Under the pieces are notes generated by a model that saw nothing but the letters and a program-made list of their open reading frames with translations, had not been told where the DNA came from and made no database searches. From assembly GCA_030652715.1 (NCBI GenBank), contig JAUSQB010000269.1:1-8727 (forward strand): a stretch of 8,727 nt of DNA, given 5' to 3'. Numbering within the stretch: position 1 is the first letter of the stretch; the number at the start of each line of letters is the position of its first letter. This stretch comes from Rugosibacter sp. (GTDB lineage Bacteria; Pseudomonadota; Gammaproteobacteria; Burkholderiales; Rhodocyclaceae). Position numbers and translations under genes: made by a program. Below are positions 1-6,374 of the stretch, one piece after another.

Positions 1-639
1 GTCTGGTATTTGCAATCCAAGGGGCCGGATACTGTCCAGTTGTTTTACCCTGAAAACTCGCCTCTTTTGACTTACACCTTGCCTGACTATGGCCTGACGT
101 TCCGTTTCTGGCCGACAGAATTTACGCAGGTCAATGAGGGCGTTAACCGTATGCTGGTGCGGCGTGCCATGGCGTTGCTGGCACCGCAAAAAGGCGAGCG
201 CATTGTGGATATGTTTTGCGGGTTGGGCAACTTCACTTTACCGATTGCTCGTTTAGGGGCGACCGTTGTGGGGATTGAAGGCAGCGCGGCGCTGGTGCAG
301 CGTGCAGAAGAAAATGCGGCACTAAATGGTTTGTCCGCTCAGTGTACGTTTGCTGTGGCCAACTTGTTTGAAGTTACTGAAGCCGATTTTATCGCGCTGG
401 GCCAGGTGGATAAGCTTTTGATTGATCCGCCACGAGAGGGTGCAATTGCCCTGGTTAATGCACTGCCCGCAGAGAGCGGGCCGCAGCGCATTGCGTATGT
501 TTCATGCAGCCCGGCAACCTTGGCAAGAGATGCTGCCGTGCTGGTGCATGAAAAAGGCTACACCCTTCGCGGAGCAGGTATTGCCAGCATGTTTCCGCAT
601 ACCTCTCATGTTGAATCGATTGCGGTGTTTGAAAAGTAG
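1..639 (+). CDS. rlmD: 23S rRNA (uracil-C5)-methyltransferase RlmD, 3' part
   Basis: This is the C-terminal 212 residues of RlmD (RumA), which uses S-adenosylmethionine to make 5-methyluridine at position 1939 (E. coli numbering) of 23S rRNA. The frame is open from base 1, so the N-terminal TRAM and iron-sulfur cluster part lies outside the window; the internal TTG at 10 is not the start. Counting from the first window codon, the sequence shows FTQVN (about 41-45), the SAM-binding motif [13 protein letters not shown] (about 69-81), the motif [10 protein letters not shown] (about 139-148), the catalytic cysteine in [12 protein letters not shown] (about Cys169), and the C-terminal [13 protein letters not shown], whose Glu (about 205) is the expected general base. 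All catalytic features are intact. The gene ends in TAG, followed five bases later by the A-tract of a strong terminator. Identity is secure; the missing 5' part cannot be judged. Confidence 0.95.
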   Translation, partial: VWYLQSKGPDTVQLFYPENSPLLTYTLPDYGLTFRFWPTEFTQVNEGVNRMLVRRAMALLAPQKGERIVDMFCGLGNFTLPIARLGATVVGIEGSAALVQRAEENAALNGLSAQCTFAVANLFEVTEADFIALGQVDKLLIDPPREGAIALVNALPAESGPQRIAYVSCSPATLARDAAVLVHEKGYTLRGAGIASMFPHTSHVESIAVFEK

Positions 640-643
640 CTGC

Positions 644-675
644 AAAAAAAGCGACCCAGCAAGGGTCGCTTTTTT
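644..675. terminator. Bidirectional intrinsic terminator between rlmD and yccA
   Basis: A perfect 7-bp GC-rich stem (GCGACCC at 651-657, GGGTCGC at 663-669) with a 5-nt loop is preceded by seven A (644-650) and followed by six T (670-675). This symmetry gives a U-tract on transcripts from either strand. It lies between the stops of two converging genes, so it can end both rlmD and the opposite-strand membrane protein gene. Confidence 0.9.
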
Positions 676-717
676 AACGATTTTTGAATATTGCGCCGTA
701 TCATCAGCGCCGACTTT

Positions 718-1410
718 TTAGTCGCGCTGACCACCGAGCGCCATGAGCAAATGCAGCAGGCTGACGAAAATATTGTAAATGCTGAGATAAACGGACAGGG
801 TTGCGCTGATGTAGTTGGTCTCGCCGCCATGCACGATGCGGTTGATGTCATACAGGATGTAGCCTGAAAAAATCACGATGGCGATGGCCGATATGGCAAG
901 TGCCAGGGCGGGAATCTGAAAAAAGATATTAGCAACTATCGCGACCAGCAACAGGATCACACCGGCAAACAGAAACTTGCCGATATTGGAAAAATCCCGT
1001 TTTGTTGTCGAGGCGACGGCAGCCAGCGAAAAGAAAATTGCCCCGGTGCCCCCGGCCGCCATGGCGATTAGTGTGCCGCCGTTAGAGAATCCGATCGCCA
1101 CTTGCAGGATGCGCGAGAGCATCAGCCCCATGAAGAAGGTAAAGCCAAGCAGCAGGAACACGCCGATGCTGCTGTTTTTATTGCGCTCGATACCCCACAT
1201 GAAACCAAAAGCAATACCCATGAACAGGATAAAGCTGATGAACGGGCTGCCCGCAAAAAAAGCGAATTTCATTTGTGTGCCGATAAACGCGCCGAGCACG
1301 GTAGGTACCATGGATAGCGCCAGCAGGCCATATGTGTTGCGGAGCACTCGATGCTGGCTTTCAGCTCTTGTTTGCGCTGAGGTCTGAGTGTAAGTGTTTA
1401 TGGTTTCCAT
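718..1410 (-). CDS. yccA: YccA/Bax inhibitor-1 family integral membrane protein
   Basis: The 230-residue protein has seven hydrophobic segments (roughly 27-44, 53-73, 82-100, 113-133, 145-163, 168-186, 203-224), the topology of the Bax inhibitor-1 family. It resembles E. coli YccA most: VLRNTY near residue 22, ANIFFQIPAL near 160, and the C-terminal block HGGETNYISAT followed by SIYNIFVSLL. In E. coli, YccA is a substrate and modulator of the inner-membrane protease FtsH; the same role here is inference. The Asp of YDINRI (about 188) is kept. The second Asp that BI-1 proteins often carry in the last helix is Ser here (about 210), as I recall for YccA. The start at 1410 is chosen because AAAAGGA (1421-1427, complement) lies 10 nt upstream. 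The alternative ATG at 1419 sits almost on that ribosome-binding site and would add only MCS. The gene is divergent from the aldehyde dehydrogenase gene. Confidence 0.88.
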   Translation of the reverse strand: METINTYTQTSAQTRAESQHRVLRNTYGLLALSMVPTVLGAFIGTQMKFAFFAGSPFISFILFMGIAFGFMWGIERNKNSSIGVFLLLGFTFFMGLMLSRILQVAIGFSNGGTLIAMAAGGTGAIFFSLAAVASTTKRDFSNIGKFLFAGVILLLVAIVANIFFQIPALALAISAIAIVIFSGYILYDINRIVHGGETNYISATLSVYLSIYNIFVSLLHLLMALGGQRD

Positions 1411-1480
1411 AGAGCACATTTCCTTTTGGTGAGTAATAGCGTGTATTCGATATCTAAATACAAGAATAGTTCATTTGTTT

Positions 1481-1510
1481 TGTGCAGATGATAAAGTAGA
1501 ACTCTGCACA
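1481..1510. promoter_or_regulatory. Perfect inverted repeat, candidate operator of the divergent control region
   Basis: TGTGCAGA (1481-1488) and its exact reverse complement TCTGCACA (1503-1510) are separated by 14 nt, giving 22 bp between half-site centres, about two helical turns. The dyad lies in the 190-bp region between yccA (-) and the aldehyde dehydrogenase gene (+), 90 bp before the chosen start of the latter. That is a typical place for a dimeric catabolic regulator to bind. No regulator gene is in the window and no convincing -35/-10 pair could be assigned, so the role is inferred from position and symmetry only. Confidence 0.45.
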
Positions 1511-1600
1511 CAGACATTACGTTATGTTCTTCCTTACCCGGCATTCTATGGCATTTTCCCGGACATTTTTTTGTTTTGGTTTCTTTCGTTAGGGCGTCTT

Positions 1601-3061
1601 ATGATCGCTTCACCTCTTATCCCCGTGGCCGGTGGCTATATTGACGGCCATTGGTGCGCGGCCGATGGCGGGCAAACTTTTCCAGTGATCAATCCCGCTA
1701 CAGGCGATGTGCTCGCTCAAGTGGCGCGCATGGGCGGTGACGAGACGCTGCGCGCGATTAGTGCTGCCAGCCGTGCTATGGCGAATACCCCAACCATTGC
1801 ACAACGTCGTGAATGGCTCGAGAACATTGCGGCGGCGCTCATCAAAAACCGCGATGAAATTGGCCGCATTCTTTGCCTGGAACACGGTAAACCCTGGCGA
1901 GAAGGCAAGGCGGAAGTTGATTACGCGGCAGGATTTTTCACTTATTGCGCAGCGAACATTGATCATCTCAAGTCGCGGGTGCTGGAAGAGCGTCCGCGCG
2001 GTTGCGAGTGGCGGGTGCTGTATCGTCCAGCGGGCGTGGTGGGCCTTATCGTGCCGTGGAACTTTCCTATCGGCATGATCGCCAAGAAACTTTCGGCTGC
2101 CTTGGCAGCGGGATGCGCCAGCATTATCAAGCCAGCCTCTAAAACGCCGCTGACAATGATTGCCTTGTTTGCGTTGCTCGAGCGAGAGGTGCAATTGCCT
2201 GCCGGGTGGGCCAACCTCGTGCCGGGTTCGGCAAGCGCTATTGCCGATGCTTTGCTGACGCATCTTGATGTTGCCGTGATTAGTTTTACGGGTTCGACTG
2301 AAGTGGGCAAGGAGCTCATCATCAAGAGCGCAGCGCAAGTGAAGCGCGTTGCGCTCGAATTGGGCGGTAACGCGCCATATATTGTGTTTGCCGATGCGGA
2401 TATGGATAAGGCGGTTGATCAGCTGATGGCCAATAAATTCCGTGGCAGTGGGCAGACCTGTGTTTGCGCTAATCGGATACTTGTTGAACGTCCAATTGCG
2501 GCTGAATTTTCCAAGCGACTGGCAATCCGGGTCAATGCCTTGCGCCTGGGGAATGGCCTGGATGATGCAACGGATATTGGACCGTTGGTGGATCGCGCCG
2601 GGTATGAAAAAGTACGTCATCATCTGACCGATGCCATGGCAAAAGGCGCGCATTTGGTGACAGGTGCGCTGGCAGATACTTTGCCGCCGCTAGAGAAGGA
2701 ATGGGGTGGCTTTTTCCCGCCAACGGTTATTTCAGGCGTTAATCGCACAATGGCTTGCTGGAATGAGGAAACCTTTGGGCCTTTGGTGCCTATTGCGGAA
2801 TTTGATGATGAAAATGATGCGCTGGCAAAGGCGAACGATACCGAATATGGTTTGGCTTCCTATGTTTTTACTCAAGATGCCGCACGCGCCCAACGTTTTG
2901 TCGATGCCTTGCACTTTCAGCATGTCGCCTGGAATACCGGCACTGGCCCCGCACCTGAGGCACCGTTTGGTGGCATGAGGCAATCGGGCTATGGCCGCGA
3001 AGGGGGGATTGAAGGTTTGTTCGAGTTTGTTGATGTAAAAACATCGCCGATGGGTATTTGA
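1601..3061 (+). CDS. NAD(P)-dependent aldehyde dehydrogenase, succinate-semialdehyde dehydrogenase (GabD) family
   Basis: This 486-residue enzyme oxidises an aldehyde to a carboxylic acid with NAD(P)+ in the cytoplasm. Family marks are clear: PWNFP (oxyanion Asn154), KPAS (Lys177, cofactor), FTGSTEVG (229-236), ELGGNAP (general base Glu253), GQTCVCANR (nucleophile Cys287, with the second Cys289 common in succinate-semialdehyde dehydrogenases) and EETFGP (Glu390). The blocks around Glu253 and Cys287 are close to E. coli GabD, so a semialdehyde of a short dicarboxylic acid is the best substrate guess. The C-terminal part (NTGTGPAPEAPFGGMRQSGYGREGG) differs from E. coli GabD. The start is ATG 1601: it has AGGG 6 nt upstream and gives the usual family length. 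An upstream TTG at 1475 would add 42 atypical hydrophobic residues and overlap the inverted repeat. It is the first gene of the presumed operon, 104 bp before the aldolase-like gene. The true substrate is unknown. Confidence 0.9.
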   Translation: MIASPLIPVAGGYIDGHWCAADGGQTFPVINPATGDVLAQVARMGGDETLRAISAASRAMANTPTIAQRREWLENIAAALIKNRDEIGRILCLEHGKPWREGKAEVDYAAGFFTYCAANIDHLKSRVLEERPRGCEWRVLYRPAGVVGLIVPWNFPIGMIAKKLSAALAAGCASIIKPASKTPLTMIALFALLEREVQLPAGWANLVPGSASAIADALLTHLDVAVISFTGSTEVGKELIIKSAAQVKRVALELGGNAPYIVFADADMDKAVDQLMANKFRGSGQTCVCANRILVERPIAAEFSKRLAIRVNALRLGNGLDDATDIGPLVDRAGYEKVRHHLTDAMAKGAHLVTGALADTLPPLEKEWGGFFPPTVISGVNRTMACWNEETFGPLVPIAEFDDENDALAKANDTEYGLASYVFTQDAARAQRFVDALHFQHVAWNTGTGPAPEAPFGGMRQSGYGREGGIEGLFEFVDVKTSPMGI

Positions 3062-3122
3062 ATTTGGCAATAAGCTGTGCTGCTGGCGATGGTGCAGATC
3101 ATGATTTTTGTAGTTCACTTAT

Positions 3123-3148
3123 TTTCGGTCAATGGAGCCGAAATTTTT
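3123..3148 (+). terminator. Weak hairpin with T-run before the aldolase-like gene (possible attenuator)
   Basis: TTTCGG (3123-3128) pairs with CCGAAA (3138-3143), optionally extended by one G-U pair, and is followed by five T (3144-3148). It sits in the 104-bp gap after the aldehyde dehydrogenase gene and just upstream of the next gene's ribosome-binding site (AGGAG 3154-3158). The stem is short and half A/T, so it may be a leaky terminator that lowers downstream expression, or chance. Confidence 0.3.
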
Positions 3149-3165
3149 AACAGAGGAGAGTTGTA

Positions 3166-4128
3166 ATGGAATTTACGCGCAAAGAAGCAAAGCAATGGGC
3201 ACTGAAGAATGTACGCGGGCTTTACATGTGCCCTTTATCACCTGTCACGCCGGATTTTAAATTTGACGAGGCTGGCATTCGGGAAAATATTGAAAAATAT
3301 GTGGATATGGGGATTGATGGCCTCGTCGTTGGCGGTTTTATTTCAGAGTGCTGGAATGTCAAGCCAGCCGAATGGAATCGTTACCATGAGGTAGTTGCTG
3401 ATGCCGTCAAAGGCCGGATGGATTTATGGACCATCATTCTTGACCCGGAAGCGTGTGTTGCTGTTGAGAAAATGGCGTTTGTTGAAAAGCTCGGCTACAA
3501 CGGTGCCGAGGTGATCAACCCCGTCATCCAGTTACGTACGGATGACGAAATTTTTGATTGGTTCAAATACGTGACGGATCGTTCCGATCTCGCTGTTTGC
3601 CTCTATCGCACCCCTGTTTCCGGCAAAGTGATGGGCCTGGATTTAATGAATCGGCTAGCCGATATAGATACGGTGATTGGCGCTAAACAAGGCGAGCTTA
3701 ACCGTGCTGTCACGTTACGGATGCGCCGCCACATGCGGCCTGATTTTATCGTCATGGAGCCTTCTGAATACTGGTTGCTGGATGAGCAGCGCGTAGGTGG
3801 TCAAGTGTTATGGGGCGAGCTCTCCTATATGCTGTATGGCAAAAAACGACATTTGGTTAAAGATTACGTGCGCTTGTCGGCTGAAGGCAAACATGAGGAA
3901 GCGCGCCAAGCATGGCTCGGGCTGGATGGTGTGCGTACTTATTATGAAGAAGAGTTTTTGTGGACCATTGCGGCCACAGCCACTTACGCTGGTGCACTTG
4001 GCACGCTGAAAGCCTGGTATGAAGCTATCGGCCTAAAAGCTGGCCCGGTGATTCCGCCAGTGCGCAGCCCCAGCAGGGAACGGTTCGAGCAAGTCGCAGC
4101 AAAACTGCGCGAACTTGGCGTCGCTTAA
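3166..4128 (+). CDS. Dihydrodipicolinate synthase-family class I aldolase/lyase of unknown substrate
   Basis: The 320-residue protein has the (beta/alpha)8 pattern of the DapA/N-acetylneuraminate lyase superfamily, whose members bind a 2-oxo acid (usually pyruvate) as a Schiff base on lysine. The Schiff-base lysine is Lys174 in IGAKQGE and the family tyrosine is Tyr147 in CLYRTP. The strand-2 loop that reads GTTGE in DapA reads GGFISE here (56-61): both threonines of the DapA proton relay are replaced by Phe58 and Ile59, while Glu61 stays. CLYRTPVSGK replaces the usual YN.P..TG. It is therefore unlikely to make dihydrodipicolinate; an aldolase, hydro-lyase or decarboxylase of a 2-oxo acid is more likely (inference). 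A strong AGGAG (3154-3158) lies 7 nt before ATG 3166. It is followed after 18 bp by the reductase gene, so the two are surely co-transcribed. The superfamily is secure; the reaction is not known. Confidence 0.88.
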   Translation: MEFTRKEAKQWALKNVRGLYMCPLSPVTPDFKFDEAGIRENIEKYVDMGIDGLVVGGFISECWNVKPAEWNRYHEVVADAVKGRMDLWTIILDPEACVAVEKMAFVEKLGYNGAEVINPVIQLRTDDEIFDWFKYVTDRSDLAVCLYRTPVSGKVMGLDLMNRLADIDTVIGAKQGELNRAVTLRMRRHMRPDFIVMEPSEYWLLDEQRVGGQVLWGELSYMLYGKKRHLVKDYVRLSAEGKHEEARQAWLGLDGVRTYYEEEFLWTIAATATYAGALGTLKAWYEAIGLKAGPVIPPVRSPSRERFEQVAAKLRELGVA

Positions 4129-4146
4129 TTCGGCTAGGGGCGCGTA

Positions 4147-5157
4147 ATGAGAATATGTATTCTAGGTGGCGGAGGGCTTGGTTCTGTCATTGGCGGGTAT
4201 CTTGCAGAGGCAGGTGTTGAAGTCACCCTGATTGCGCGTCCTTCTCATGCAGAGGCTATTTGGAAAAATGGTTTGCGGATACATGGGCAGCGTCGCGGAG
4301 AGCATCTGATCAAGGAAAACCTGACCGTTGTCACTCATCCGGATCAAGCCATGGGTGAGTTTGATTACTTCATGCTCGCCGTCAAATCCAAAGATACAGC
4401 AGAAGCCCTTAACGACGCCATTCGCCTGAAAGATCGTTGTGCGACTGTTGTTTCCTTGCAAAACAATATTGTTAAAGAAAGCTTGTTAGCTGAATGGGCA
4501 GGTGCGGCAAAAGTTCTGGGTGTTTCCATTATTGAAGGGGGGACGTTGGAGGCACCGGGCATCGTCTTGAATCACATTACCGCTACCACTACTTTTTATG
4601 CGGGTGAGCTGGATGGTACCGTGAGTCCGCGTGCTGAAAAGCTGGTTGAGGCAATGAACAAAGCCGGTTTGCCATCGAAAGCAGTCACCTGCATCCGCCA
4701 GGTATTGTGGGAAAAGCTTTGCCAGATATGTAACGCCTCTGCCTGGTCTGCAAGCACATTGCCAGGCAATCCTGAGCTGACTTTTAACGAAGGCGCAGTG
4801 CTGAGGGCGGGGGCAGAGCATTACGTCACGCTGGGCTACGAGATTCTTTCCGTGTACACCCGCATGGGTTATACCCCACAAAATTTTTATGCTCCGTTGT
4901 CCCGGTTAAAAGAGATTCACGAAGCAAAAAGTTTTGATGATGCTTGTGATTCGTTAATGACCATGGCGCAGCAGCTGCAAGCCAAAGGCATTCGCAGCCG
5001 CACATCGATGCATGATGATGTGTTGCATCACCGCAAGTCGGAAGCGCCCTGGATTCTTAAGCCGATTATTGAAAAGGCGCATGAGTTTGGCGTGCAAGTG
5101 CCAACGCTAGTGGCCGTTGATCGGATACTGAGCGTGCTGGACACTTACGCAAAATAA
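4147..5157 (+). CDS. Ketopantoate reductase (PanE/ApbA)-family oxidoreductase
   Basis: The 336-residue protein has the two-domain fold of 2-dehydropantoate 2-reductases: an N-terminal Rossmann domain with GGGGLGS (7-13), then a helical C-terminal domain. The family reduces 2-oxo acids with NADPH; PanE makes pantoate in the cytoplasm. The catalytic lysine is present in LWEKLC (Lys190), as are Asn106 in SLQNN, Ser287 in TSMHDD and Glu299 in HRKSEA, matching the PanE Ser and Glu. By a by-eye alignment to remembered E. coli PanE, the two substrate-domain asparagines after the catalytic lysine appear as Ile194 and Ser198, and the usual QNG is QNN. Together with the catabolic setting this argues against ordinary pantoate synthesis. 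AGGGG (4136-4140) is 6 nt before the ATG. It sits 18 bp after the aldolase-like gene and 21 bp before the decarboxylating dehydrogenase gene. The substrate may be a different branched or hydroxylated 2-oxo acid. Confidence 0.87.
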   Translation: MRICILGGGGLGSVIGGYLAEAGVEVTLIARPSHAEAIWKNGLRIHGQRRGEHLIKENLTVVTHPDQAMGEFDYFMLAVKSKDTAEALNDAIRLKDRCATVVSLQNNIVKESLLAEWAGAAKVLGVSIIEGGTLEAPGIVLNHITATTTFYAGELDGTVSPRAEKLVEAMNKAGLPSKAVTCIRQVLWEKLCQICNASAWSASTLPGNPELTFNEGAVLRAGAEHYVTLGYEILSVYTRMGYTPQNFYAPLSRLKEIHEAKSFDDACDSLMTMAQQLQAKGIRSRTSMHDDVLHHRKSEAPWILKPIIEKAHEFGVQVPTLVAVDRILSVLDTYAK

Positions 5158-5178
5158 CGCGCTGAAGAGAAAATACTG

Positions 5179-6243
5179 ATGATGAAAAAGCACAAAATTG
5201 CAGTCATTGCAGGCGATGGCATTGGTAAGGAAGTGATGCCGGAAGGGCAACGCGTGCTGGATGCTGTTGCCTTACGCTATGGCTTTGCGCTTGAGTATGA
5301 CGAGCTTCCCTGGGGTTGCGATTACTATGTGAAACACGGCAGCATGATGCCCGAGGACGGGTTGCAGAAAATTCGCCACCATGACGCGGTTTATCTTGGC
5401 GCGGTGGGTTTGCCATCACTCGTGCCGGACCATGTTTCGCTCTGGGGTTTATTGATCAAGATTCGTCGTGAATTTGATCAATACGCCAACATACGACCGG
5501 TACGACTCATGCCGGGTGTTGCTTCTCCGCTGGCAAATCGCAAGGTGGGTGATATTGACTTCATCATCGTGCGTGAAAACTCGGAAGGCGAATACTCTTC
5601 AGCCGGTGGCCGAATGTTTGAAGGCACTGAGCGCGAAATTGCTGTGCAGGAAAGCATATTTTCACGCCACGGAACGGACCGCATCATGCGCTATGCCTTT
5701 GAGCTGACTCGTCGGCGTGCGCGCAAGCACCTCACCTCGGCTACTAAATCCAATGGTATTTCAATCACCATGCCGTTTTGGGATGAGCGCTTTCGGGCAG
5801 TAGCGGCAGACTATCCCGATGTGACGACGGATCAGTACCATATTGATATCTTGACGGCGCACTTTGTTCGCTTTCCAGATCGTTTTGATGTGGTTGTCGG
5901 TTCCAATCTTTTTGGCGACATTTTGTCTGACCTAGGCCCGGCATGTACCGGAACAATCGCTATTGCGCCTTCAGCCAATCTGAATCCCGAGCGCCTTTAT
6001 CCGTCGATGTTCGAGCCCGTGCACGGCTCTGCCCCGGATATTTACGGCCAGAATATTGCCAACCCCATTGGCATGATCTGGTCCGGTGCGATGATGCTTG
6101 ATCATCTGGGCCATGCCGAAGCTGCCGAGTCTGTTGTGCGGGCGATCGAAACCGTGCTCCAAGAGGGACCGAAAACGCCAGATTTGGGTGGAAAAGCATC
6201 AACGCAGGATGTCGGGCGTGCGATTGCCGAGGCTATCAGTTAA
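5179..6243 (+). CDS. dmlA: D-malate/tartrate dehydrogenase (decarboxylating), beta-decarboxylating dehydrogenase family
   Basis: The 354-residue protein is very similar along its whole length to E. coli DmlA and TtuC-type tartrate dehydrogenases. They oxidise a 2-hydroxy acid carrying a 3-carboxylate with NAD+ and then remove CO2, for example D-malate to pyruvate. Visible marks: IAGDGIGKEV (10-19), SLWGLL then RREFDQY (about 96-102), VRENSEGEYS (131-140, catalytic Tyr139), TSATKSNG (Lys190), HIDIL (Asp223), NLFGDILSDLGPACTGTI (243-260; metal ligands Asp247 and Asp251) and FEPVHGSAPDIYG (278-290; NAD site). HIDIL and SLWG separate this group from isopropylmalate dehydrogenase (LeuB). All catalytic residues are intact. 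The start is ATG 5179, with GAAGAGA 8 nt upstream; ATG 5182 is also possible. It is fourth in the operon, 21 bp after the reductase gene. Relatives are promiscuous (tartrates, alkylmalates), so the context substrate need not be malate. Confidence 0.92.
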   Translation: MMKKHKIAVIAGDGIGKEVMPEGQRVLDAVALRYGFALEYDELPWGCDYYVKHGSMMPEDGLQKIRHHDAVYLGAVGLPSLVPDHVSLWGLLIKIRREFDQYANIRPVRLMPGVASPLANRKVGDIDFIIVRENSEGEYSSAGGRMFEGTEREIAVQESIFSRHGTDRIMRYAFELTRRRARKHLTSATKSNGISITMPFWDERFRAVAADYPDVTTDQYHIDILTAHFVRFPDRFDVVVGSNLFGDILSDLGPACTGTIAIAPSANLNPERLYPSMFEPVHGSAPDIYGQNIANPIGMIWSGAMMLDHLGHAEAAESVVRAIETVLQEGPKTPDLGGKASTQDVGRAIAEAIS

Positions 6244-6270
6244 TTCTGTTTTACTAGATAATCTTGGACA

Positions 6271-6316
6271 GCAAATGCGCCTGTGGCGTGCGGTTGCACG
6301 CCACAGGCGCATTTGC
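6271..6316. repeat. Perfect 21-bp inverted repeat with 4-nt loop
   Basis: Bases 6271-6291 are the exact reverse complement of 6296-6316, with loop GGTT (6292-6295). The arms begin GCAAATGCGC and end GCGCATTTGC, and 14 of 21 pairs are G-C. It lies in the 131-bp gap between the dehydrogenase stop (27 bp before) and the trpB2 start (58 bp after). No T-tract follows, so it is not a standard intrinsic terminator. In RNA it would be an extremely stable hairpin that could protect the upstream message or reduce read-through; in DNA it could be a cruciform, an operator or a small palindromic repeat element. Confidence 0.93.
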
Positions 6317-6374
6317 CGCTAGCTGAAACCACCTTCGAGTCTTTTGGATTTTTCATAAATAGTCAGGAGAATGT

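Noticed and set aside
1475..1600. Extension of the aldehyde dehydrogenase to an upstream TTG, adding 42 residues
   Set aside because: The added residues are hydrophobic and unlike the family, the extension overlaps the inverted repeat, and ATG 1601 has a good ribosome-binding site and gives the normal length.
1610..2653. Long antisense open frame (347 codons) opposite the aldehyde dehydrogenase
   Set aside because: It lies wholly inside a well-supported gene; its translation is rich in Arg, His, Trp and Cys with no domain pattern, typical of a frame shadow.
3166..4128. Calling this gene dapA
   Set aside because: Only the Schiff-base Lys and one Tyr match; the DapA threonine pair and the usual Tyr-Asn-x-Pro motif are absent.
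5179..6243. Calling this gene leuB (isopropylmalate dehydrogenase)
   Set aside because: The sequence follows DmlA/TtuC throughout and no leuC or leuD is adjacent.
6371..6373. ATG four bases before the trpB2 start
   Set aside because: It is in another frame and too close to the AGGAG; ATG 6375 is in frame with the TrpB2 N-terminus.
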